Shown in pieces: positions 57,626 to 64,000 of a stretch of 64,000 bases of DNA. Positions within the stretch are counted from its first letter, which is position 1. Each line of letters opens with the position of its first letter. The notes under the pieces were generated by a model, which searched no databases, was not told where the DNA came from, and saw nothing but the letters and a program-made list of their open reading frames with translations. A program made the position numbers and the translations under genes. The DNA is taken from positions 1,587,501 to 1,651,500 of the forward strand of contig NZ_CP033611.1 in NCBI RefSeq assembly GCF_003932735.1, in the 5' to 3' direction. The stretch is from Rickettsiales endosymbiont of Stachyamoeba lipophora. Lineage in GTDB: Bacteria; Pseudomonadota; Alphaproteobacteria; Rickettsiales; 33-17.

Positions 57626-57811
57626 CTCTTCGCCTCTCCTGCTATAATATTATTAAATCTCCTCAACTTGTTCATGGTATCAAAGATAGCATGCTTGGCA
57701 GAATTATTGCGGCTCATAAATCTCATCAGCTTGAGGAAGGTATAATCCATGCAACTATAAGCAGGAAGTAATATCGGCCTTAATAACGATCGGGCTAAAG
57801 TAAAAGAATAG
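57312..57811 (+). repeat. Direct repeat of about 500 bases, copy 1
   Basis: It spans most of the immunity gene and 185 bases after it. It is nearly identical to 59315-59811 at both ends, with a more diverged middle of about 90 bases inside the immunity gene. The two copies enclose the second toxin/immunity pair. Confidence 0.85.
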
Positions 57812-57919
57812 CACAAGATCAAAGAGAATACTTATTCCATCATGGCTCCTCTACCAAATGAAGCAGAGCGCAAAGCAATAAAACGCAACCTATAAGATAT
57901 CGGCGATGTATTTAAGGAT
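57632..57919 (+). pseudogene. Remnant of a toxin scaffold (pre-C-terminal region)
   Basis: One frame reads NIIKSPQLVHGIKDSML, then a repeat-like AAHKSHQLEEGIIHATI region that differs by one base (shift) from the second copy, then APLPNEAERKAIKRNL and a TAA, then continues in frame into the following toxin gene. It looks like the decayed upstream part of a larger toxin whose C-terminal domain is the next gene. Confidence 0.55.
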
Positions 57920-58957
57920 GTGGCTAATATTAAACCGCTTATCCCTGAGTCAAGTAAGTATCAAGAACTATATGATGCAGGATTGAAAAAAGGTCTTACC
58001 AAAGATGAGATAGAGTATGCGCTACAGAAATTTGAGCTAGAGAAATTTGATGAAGATGGCAAGAGAATTACCTCTCTTACCATTCATCCTAGGTTTGATA
58101 AAGAAGATAACAAACAGTTATTAATCGAACATTATGGATCTAAAAGCTCTATTCCTGCTGAACAAATAGATAAGCTTAGCGATGGAAGATTCTACCTTAC
58201 TGACGGAGAATTAAGATTTACTTCTCTTAATGAAGTTCCAGAAAACCATAATTTATTTGCTAATGTTGCATGTCAAGCAGATAGAATTGTTAAAGTTACT
58301 AAAGATTTAACCCAAAAGTACGGAGCAAGTTATGATGCAGCACTCTATGTTGTAAGCAGCATAACCGGAGGATTTATTCCTACCAGTGTAGCTTTCGCGA
58401 AAGCTAAGCTTGGTGAGGAAGCATTTGGCGAGCACATAGTCCAAGGTTTTGATTTTGCTACCGGTAAAGTAGCAAGTGCCATTCGTCAGATGGATCCATA
58501 TTTATCTGAAGCTTCCACTAAGAATATGGCAACTGTGGTAATTTTAGGTACTGCCATGACTACCGGTATGATGAGTGATATGAAGTTCGCTTTAAATACC
58601 CATCATACTAAACTTCTGCATAACAAGCTGCCTGAACATGATGCTCATGTAAGTAAGAGCACCATTTATAATGATAAAATTGGAGGTAATTTAAATAAGC
58701 ATAATTTTAAGGATAAAAATTCATTTGAATCTCACTATATAAAACATAAGAATGAGTGGAATAATATTTCACAAGAAGAATATATAAATAAAGCTAATTC
58801 ATTATATTATAAACAATCTGGAAAAGAAATATTAGAGTTTAAAAGAGCTAATGGTGATATATTAAAATACAATATAACAGAAAATGAGTTCTTAGTTATT
58901 GATAATCAAGAGACTATTAGAACATTCTTTAAGCCGAGTGACGGAATAAAATACTGA
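57920..58957 (+). CDS. Polymorphic toxin C-terminal part with BECR-type RNase domain
   Basis: A 345-residue frame starting at GTG; the same frame is coding-like upstream, so this is the 3' part of a larger toxin gene. Residues 1-220 are a pre-toxin region with a hydrophobic Ala/Gly/Thr-rich stretch (YVVSSITGGFIPTSVAFAKA). Residues about 265-345 match the BECR-fold RNase toxins of CdiA/Rhs proteins: SHYIKHKNEW, EEYINKANSLYYKQ, FKRANGDILKYN, NEFLVID and IRTFFKPSDGIKY. The next gene is a CPCC-type immunity protein. Known: such domains cleave RNA in competitor cells. Confidence 0.75.
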   Translation: MANIKPLIPESSKYQELYDAGLKKGLTKDEIEYALQKFELEKFDEDGKRITSLTIHPRFDKEDNKQLLIEHYGSKSSIPAEQIDKLSDGRFYLTDGELRFTSLNEVPENHNLFANVACQADRIVKVTKDLTQKYGASYDAALYVVSSITGGFIPTSVAFAKAKLGEEAFGEHIVQGFDFATGKVASAIRQMDPYLSEASTKNMATVVILGTAMTTGMMSDMKFALNTHHTKLLHNKLPEHDAHVSKSTIYNDKIGGNLNKHNFKDKNSFESHYIKHKNEWNNISQEEYINKANSLYYKQSGKEILEFKRANGDILKYNITENEFLVIDNQETIRTFFKPSDGIKY

Positions 58958-58980
58958 GAAAAAATTATAGCTACAGGTAA

Positions 58981-59208
58981 ATGATGAAAAAATATGAGTG
59001 CCCTTGTTGCCATAATGAGACTTTAAATGAAGAACCTCCAGGAACATATGAAATATGCCAAATATGCAAATGGGAAGATGATTTAGCTCAGTATTATGAT
59101 CCAGACTATATTGAAGGAGCCAATAAAATAAGCTTAAATGAAGCTAGGAAGATTTATCAAAAATACTCAATGTTAACTAAAGATGAAAACAACAATTATA
59201 ATAAATAA
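58981..59208 (+). CDS. CPCC-type immunity protein
   Basis: A 75-residue protein with YECPCCHNETL, PPGTYEICQICKWEDD and YIEGANKISLNEARK, the cysteine-rich CPCC domain family (four Cys as two CxxC, likely zinc-binding) known as immunity proteins in polymorphic toxin loci. It starts 23 bases after the BECR toxin gene, at ATG 58981 or the adjacent ATG 58984. Inference: it neutralises that toxin. Confidence 0.8.
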   Translation: MMKKYECPCCHNETLNEEPPGTYEICQICKWEDDLAQYYDPDYIEGANKISLNEARKIYQKYSMLTKDENNNYNK

Positions 59209-59289
59209 TTTGCAAAAAAATTTTACAATAATAACAGCATTTTCATCAATGATTGATTAAAAAGTTATGTTAGAGTTTGAATTGAAGCA

Positions 59290-59626
59290 ATAAAAAAATA
59301 TTAAAAACCTCCAAGATCGAGATGTATTAGAAGAAAAAATAAAGTATTATTCTAATTTTTTAAATTATAAAGAAGGTTTGATAAGAATTTTCCAAGAATG
59401 TATTAAAGCAAAGAATCACGAATACCTAATAAAAAATTGGCGAAAATTTGTTAATGAAGGATTTCATGAAGTAACTCCAGACACTATGCATGATCTACAT
59501 ACAGCCGAGGGGTGTTACAACTGGTTCTGTGATATGGTAAAATTATTTGCTGATATTCTTTATGAACACGGTATTATCACCGAGGAAGAAAAAGCTAAAG
59601 CTTATGTTGAAACCAGCTTAAATTAG
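59290..59626 (+). pseudogene. Second copy of the immunity gene, start lost
   Basis: From about 59315 the frame (LQDRDVLEEKIKYYSNFLNY to AYVETSLN) matches the 57230 gene but lacks its first 26 codons and any good start; a 82-residue part could be made from the ATA/ATT-poor region or an internal start at 59378. The middle (KFVNEGFHEVTPDTMHDLHT) has diverged more than the ends, as if selected for a different toxin partner before loss. Confidence 0.65.
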
Positions 59627-59811
59627 CTCTTCGCCTCTCCTGCTATAATATTATTAAATCTCCTCAACTTGTTCATGGTATCAAAGATAGCATGCTTGGC
59701 AAAACTATTACTGCTCATAAATCTCATCAGTTTGAGGAAGGTATAATCCATGCAACTATAGCAGGAAGTAATATCGGCCTTAATAACGATCGGGCTAAAG
59801 TAAAAGAATAG
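59315..59811 (+). repeat. Direct repeat of about 500 bases, copy 2
   Basis: The partner of 57312-57811, displaced by 2000 bases. Its last part keeps the toxin scaffold scrap in one frame (FEEGIIHATIAGSNIGLNND, ending RAKVKE and TAG), which copy 1 has lost by a one-base insertion. Confidence 0.85.
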
Positions 59812-59821
59812 TTTTCCATTT

Positions 59822-60220
59822 TCATCGGATTTTTCTTTTTTTTAAATGTGTACATTTAGAAATAAGCCACCATTCTATTTCACTTGCTTTAGCGTTTGGA
59901 AATCTTTTTTGTATGAACATTCTCACAATAGCTCCAGCTAACACTTGGTCGTTTTCTCTGTTAGTAGTATTTAAAAGGTAAGTTTCCTCTTCTTCTACTT
60001 GAGTATAATGAATCTTTTTAAAATAAGTTTTATCATGTAACTGCTCTTTTTTATCAAAATAAACAAAATTATGCAGTTTGTGGATAGCAATATGTTTTGG
60101 AAATTTTATAGTCAGATTTCTACTGAAAATTTTTTCTATAATAATTCTACTTATGTAGATACCCATCTTATTACCAAAGCAAATTAGTTCTTCTTCTGAA
60201 TAACAATCTTCAGCACTCAC
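59822..60220 (-). CDS. Hypothetical 132-residue protein
   Basis: A frame from GTG (60218-60220) to 59822: EEELICFGNKMGIYISRII at the N-terminus, a charged middle (YFKKIHYTQVEEEETYLL) and VRMFIQKRFPNAKASEIEWW near the end, a basic C-terminus. The start lies inside the phage-like scrap at 60212-60298, so the real N-terminus was probably lost by recombination. No family recognised. Confidence 0.5.
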   Translation of the reverse strand: MSAEDCYSEEELICFGNKMGIYISRIIIEKIFSRNLTIKFPKHIAIHKLHNFVYFDKKEQLHDKTYFKKIHYTQVEEEETYLLNTTNRENDQVLAGAIVRMFIQKRFPNAKASEIEWWLISKCTHLKKRKIR

Positions 60221-60298
60221 CCTGAGGATTGTGGTGCTAGGTATTATGTTATGGTGGCTAATTTTTCTAAGGAGGGAGTAACTTGTTATGATTTATAA
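60212..60298 (+). repeat. Phage-like gene scrap, repeat copy 3
   Basis: The frame STHPEDCGARYYVMVANFSK continues to a TAA at 60296-60298. It matches the end of the small gene at 53469-53660 and the scrap at 39979. This copy shows the undamaged C-terminus. Confidence 0.55.
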
Positions 60299-60316
60299 AA
60301 CACCATTTATCTCTAA

Positions 60317-63300
60317 TTACAATTTAGCTAAATTATCACTAGAATGTCCTATATTAAATCTCGATCCAATTCTCTCTTTATCTGCTTGGACAATTGCTGC
60401 ATATATTTCATTACCGTTTGCTAAGTAGGCCTTAAGGCGAACTTCTCCTAAACGTACATAATAATGCTTAGTAAATTCATCCTGTCTCAGGGTAGAATTG
60501 GTTTTAGCAGCCAACCGTTCTATTGCTGCTTTATCCGTATGCATAATATGGATAGAAGGCTTTCCTCTTTCATCTGGGCGTATACTTAGAATAATTAATT
60601 TTGGATCAATAGTTATATCTTCAGCAATTTTATTTAATAATAATTTTTGTGCGATTTTGCCTGCAAGCCCTGTTAATCCTTTCTCAGCTGCATATTCTAA
60701 ACAGTTTTTTTCTGCATTGTTGCGCTTAGCAAGATCAATATCAGTATTATCAATTATTGCTTCCGCCACTTCTAGCTGATAATAATAGATTGCCGCAAAT
60801 AATGGATTAACAATTTCCTCCCGCAAACCTTGCTTGCTACATGTACGATGTCCATTAACATCTATTCTAGGAATTTGGAGTAATCTAAGCGCCACCTCAA
60901 TATTATAATTTTCTATGGCTAAAATCAAAGGAGAATGAATAATCCTAGCCCCACCCATAGCATTATCAGGATCATATTTTAAACAATAATTAATATTAGC
61001 CCCTTTAGATAGTAAGAAATTTACCATATGCAAATTGCCATTTGTTGCTGCATGATTAAGTGGCACTCCCCATACATGATCATCAATCGTAACCAATCCA
61101 GTATCTAAAATCATTTGTACTATTTCTGTATTATCATCCACTCTGTTGACCTTTACTGCCTTTTCTAAAGCGTCCTTTAATATAAAGGTTATGTCTTTAA
61201 TGTTCTCTTCTTCCGTTTTATTAAGCTTTTTATTTTGCAAAGTAAGTGGTAATAGATACTCTATAATTTCTTTTTTTTCTCCAAGTACTGCGGCACTTAA
61301 GCTTCCCCAGCAAGTATCATCTATTTCCTTTACCCCCGTTTCTTTTTGTAACTTACCAACTAAGTTAACATCTGCTCCATTTTCTACTAGCAGCTTAACT
61401 ATCTCAAAATGTCCTAAATAAGCAGCGTGCTGTAATGGTATTTTTTCAAAATCTTCTACTGGCTCAACCCTTACCCCATGAGCCAGCAAGTACTTAACTT
61501 TTTCAATATCGTTAGCCATTACTGCAGCCATTAATAGATCCTTACCGATAAGTTCTATATTAGAAATTTCATTTAATGCAGTGATTAGCTGAGGAGAAAA
61601 TTTTCCTTGCCTGATTCCTTCTAAAATTAGCCCGTTACTGCCTTTCAGTGGAGTATGGCGGCCCTCTTCCACAGTAGTAACATTACGCAAATTAAGTGGT
61701 TGATTTTCAATTGTTTGAATAGTTTCCATCGGCACTAATCGTACAATATGTAAATCATCACGCGCGCGGAGTTTCATATTTGCTAAATGTGAGCCTATAT
61801 CAAATAATATATAAGCTACCCTGTAATGTACCGCATAACCATCCTTGTCTTCACCCATAGTATCATATTGGTAAATTACTTGAGGTGTAACCTGATTAGA
61901 TTCCACTAAAAACTCTAAATTACCATATGTTTCTTCTCTCAGCTCTCTAATTGCAGCGCTGATTAAATTTTTATCACCTTGATCTTTTAAGCCCCCAGGG
62001 AATAAATATTCTTGTTTGATAATACCATCTTTACCAAGCTTTTTACCCATAATCGCCACCTCTTTGCCTGCAGCATCAATACCTTTTACTACTGCTACTA
62101 CACCTACTTGGTGATGTTGACAAAGCAAGTCATAAGGATCTTTAGTAACATTTTTATCAGCACCATAGCTAACTAATAATTCAGCAATTTCAGACCAACC
62201 GTTTGCTACTGCTAATGAATATGGCGTATCACCTAATAAAGACCGTATATTAGGGTTAGCTCCTCTGCGCAGTAAAGAACTAGCAATGAGGTAACGCATA
62301 GTATTTTCATTACCTTTTCTTAAATTATAAATCGGCTCACTGGTTGCCATTAAATAATGTAGTGCAGTAAAGCCATTATCAGGAGAAACATATGAAGGAC
62401 CCTCACCTAACCTAGAGATATGCATATAGCTCATCTGGCTATCAAGAGGCGCACCTCTATTTACTGCTTCAATTATTCCTGCAATATTTCCATTAAAGAT
62501 AAAATGCATGAGTGGAGTTTTACCATACTTATGCTCAATTTTAATATCCACACCGTGATCTAATAAAATCTTAAACGTCTCTACACTTCTTCTTTGTATT
62601 CCTTCTTCACCGTGATTACCAAACCTGGTATCTGCTGCAAATGCTAAAAGCCTTGGCTCCCTAAAAAGATCAGCCCCATGAGCAATTAATCTTCTAAGTA
62701 CTTCTGGCTTTTTGCCAAAACATGCCTCTCCAATTACACCTAACTCCTCAAGGCCCCCTGTAGTAAGTTGTATATTAACCTTATGAAAAATGAGATGATC
62801 ATGCTGGTCGGGTGATTTCAAGGTGAATAAAATATCAATAAATTCTAAATCTTCTTCTGCAACTGCCTTACCTAGCACCTCAACACCCATATCAATTGCA
62901 GTTAAATCAGCACCTTGATCAATTAAGAATTGTGCAGTACGTGCTCTATTTTGATAGTCTTTACGGCCAGCTAATTCAAATAGACTTTCTTTTAACTTAG
63001 TTTTTGTAAATTTACCATTTGCGATAAGTTGTTTAAGCAACTCTAAATCAGATCCTTTATATGCTTTTTCTTTTAAATCTATTGTAGCCCAATCAGTTGG
63101 AACTATGTTTGCCCGCTCTTGAAATACCTTTGGAGGTTGGACAGTAAGATGCATATCTGGCAAGTCTAGAGCTAGCTTTCCAGGAAGTTTTCCTTCGGGA
63201 TAAATCCATCCAGGCATAAGAAGATTCATACCAGTAGATAAAACTTGCATTATATTTTGCTGGTCTCCCGTTTGAATAGTATCACATATATGCTGATAAT

Positions 63301-64000
63301 AGTTACCACCTATCAGCCTAATGTGCCTAACAAATTGTAGGGCTATCCCTTCTAATACCTCCCGGCCGCAGAAGATCTCATCTCCCATAGTTAAAGTAAT
63401 GGTACGCTTATTACCGTCCGGATAGGTGTAAGAATAAGTTTTAATCTTTTGTTGATCATTATGGCTATATTGAAACAGAGTTTCACCAAAATAGCTGGGA
63501 CGTGAGATTGTCTGTTGAGCATAATCTGATAAATGTCCACTGACATAAAAACCTTTAAAACGATGCTCGTAATCTTTAAACAACCTATCTAGCGATAGTA
63601 CGATAGTATGACCATTACCTTTACTTAAGAAGGAAGGAGTCTTATGATCTCCCAACCCAACGGTGAAGAAAATGTTATCATCGCCCGCTGTTCTTCCGGT
63701 ATGACTATTCTTAACAGCACGCTCTAAGCGTTGCCTTTCACGAACTGAAAGTAATGCACCTTCTTTACTAATTTCTTCAAAAGCGTGGGTTTTATGTTTT
63801 GCCGTTAAATTATTAATAATAAAGGTAATAATTTGCTGCTCTACTGAACTAAGCATGCCTAAAAATTCTCTCTCACGCTGTAAATTCTTATAGGAGGCTT
63901 CTTTAATATTTATATTATATTCATATTCAAATTCTTCATAAGAACGCTCAGTATATATGTCATATATTTGAGCTTCTCTATGCAAATGTATTTTGCTTGG
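60317..64000 (-). CDS. Ankyrin-Nudix-ankyrin protein (putative effector), partial
   Basis: At least 1222 residues; the frame stays open to the right edge (a TTG at 63983-63985 is only the first possible start inside the window), so the gene probably begins beyond 64000. Counting from that TTG, residues 1-300 are an unknown domain (SHTGRTAGDDNIFFTVGLGD). About 320-640 are ankyrin repeats (TALHYLM, NIRSLLGDTPYSLAVANGW). About 640-760 are a Nudix domain with GGLKDQGDKNLISAAIRELR and EET, close to the Nudix box; the RExxxEE core is kept but the first Glu is Lys. About 830-1120 are more ankyrin repeats (HAAYLGHFEIVKLLVENGAD). The C-terminus is IHIMHTDKAAIERLAAKT onward, of unknown family. Inference: a secreted enzyme acting on a nucleotide or nucleotide-capped host molecule. 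Confidence 0.8.
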   Translation of the reverse strand, partial: PSKIHLHREAQIYDIYTERSYEEFEYEYNINIKEASYKNLQREREFLGMLSSVEQQIITFIINNLTAKHKTHAFEEISKEGALLSVRERQRLERAVKNSHTGRTAGDDNIFFTVGLGDHKTPSFLSKGNGHTIVLSLDRLFKDYEHRFKGFYVSGHLSDYAQQTISRPSYFGETLFQYSHNDQQKIKTYSYTYPDGNKRTITLTMGDEIFCGREVLEGIALQFVRHIRLIGGNYYQHICDTIQTGDQQNIMQVLSTGMNLLMPGWIYPEGKLPGKLALDLPDMHLTVQPPKVFQERANIVPTDWATIDLKEKAYKGSDLELLKQLIANGKFTKTKLKESLFELAGRKDYQNRARTAQFLIDQGADLTAIDMGVEVLGKAVAEEDLEFIDILFTLKSPDQHDHLIFHKVNIQLTTGGLEELGVIGEACFGKKPEVLRRLIAHGADLFREPRLLAFAADTRFGNHGEEGIQRRSVETFKILLDHGVDIKIEHKYGKTPLMHFIFNGNIAGIIEAVNRGAPLDSQMSYMHISRLGEGPSYVSPDNGFTALHYLMATSEPIYNLRKGNENTMRYLIASSLLRRGANPNIRSLLGDTPYSLAVANGWSEIAELLVSYGADKNVTKDPYDLLCQHHQVGVVAVVKGIDAAGKEVAIMGKKLGKDGIIKQEYLFPGGLKDQGDKNLISAAIRELREETYGNLEFLVESNQVTPQVIYQYDTMGEDKDGYAVHYRVAYILFDIGSHLANMKLRARDDLHIVRLVPMETIQTIENQPLNLRNVTTVEEGRHTPLKGSNGLILEGIRQGKFSPQLITALNEISNIELIGKDLLMAAVMANDIEKVKYLLAHGVRVEPVEDFEKIPLQHAAYLGHFEIVKLLVENGADVNLVGKLQKETGVKEIDDTCWGSLSAAVLGEKKEIIEYLLPLTLQNKKLNKTEEENIKDITFILKDALEKAVKVNRVDDNTEIVQMILDTGLVTIDDHVWGVPLNHAATNGNLHMVNFLLSKGANINYCLKYDPDNAMGGARIIHSPLILAIENYNIEVALRLLQIPRIDVNGHRTCSKQGLREEIVNPLFAAIYYYQLEVAEAIIDNTDIDLAKRNNAEKNCLEYAAEKGLTGLAGKIAQKLLLNKIAEDITIDPKLIILSIRPDERGKPSIHIMHTDKAAIERLAAKTNSTLRQDEFTKHYYVRLGEVRLKAYLANGNEIYAAIVQADKERIGSRFNIGHSSDNLAKL

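Noticed and set aside
1-64000. CRISPR arrays, rRNA genes and riboswitches
   Set aside because: I saw no regularly spaced short repeats, no rRNA-like sequence and no recognisable riboswitch core on reading the window; short or diverged ones could be missed by eye.

Overview
The window is a strongly AT-rich stretch (by eye about 30% G+C) with long genes, many decaying genes and a large set of eukaryotic-like proteins: F-box/LRR, ankyrin, ankyrin-Nudix and a giant SecA-like ankyrin protein. Together with broken recombinases, orphan toxin/immunity cassettes and many truncated genes, this points to an intracellular or protist-associated bacterium, most plausibly Rickettsiales-like, with Legionellales-like as the main alternative. 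No rRNA, complete tRNA or core housekeeping gene is present to settle the taxonomy.

Positions 1-20.6 kb hold a non-ribosomal peptide biosynthesis locus. On the minus strand, in order of transcription, are an ABC exporter, an Sfp-type phosphopantetheinyl transferase, a CmlA-like di-iron beta-hydroxylase, a P-loop small-molecule kinase, and two NRPS genes (C-A-T-C-A-T, then docking-C-A-T-E-C-A...). The second NRPS runs out of the window at position 1. Its first A domain carries the canonical threonine code and is followed by an epimerase domain, so a D-Thr-type residue is expected. A plus-strand methyltransferase and a DUF2608-type lipoprotein flank the locus. A P4-type integrase and the 3' fragment of tRNA-Ala(GGC) (22172-22219) mark what looks like the right end of a genomic island carrying this locus.

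Positions 22-28.3 kb are recombination debris: a serine recombinase pseudogene running into the tRNA fragment, a MerR-like regulator with twin inverted repeats, an EVE-domain protein, a broken GNAT gene, a small membrane protein with a well-marked promoter/operator, and several gene fragments. Positions 28.6-39.3 kb are one 3555-residue protein with a SecA-type motor core, ankyrin repeats and a hydrophobic C-terminal region.

Positions 39.5-46.4 kb hold a TipAS-domain protein and its broken copy, a methyltransferase without a normal start codon, an F-box/LRR protein lying between the two halves of a broken GNAT gene, a house-cleaning NTP pyrophosphohydrolase and a truncated aminoglycoside-phosphotransferase-like gene. 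Positions 46.5-52.1 kb repeat part of the NRPS locus on the other strand: a DUF2608 protein, a decayed CmlA-like gene and an intact kinase paralogue. These are followed by an interrupted O-methyltransferase, an aromatic amino acid hydroxylase and a fragment of a second copy of the integrase, which abuts a 5'-truncated ankyrin gene.

Positions 53-64 kb hold phage-like gene remnants, an alpha/beta hydrolase divergent from a kynureninase with a signal peptide, an array of orphan polymorphic-toxin C-termini with immunity genes (including a direct repeat of about 500 bp), and a large ankyrin-Nudix-ankyrin protein that continues past position 64000.
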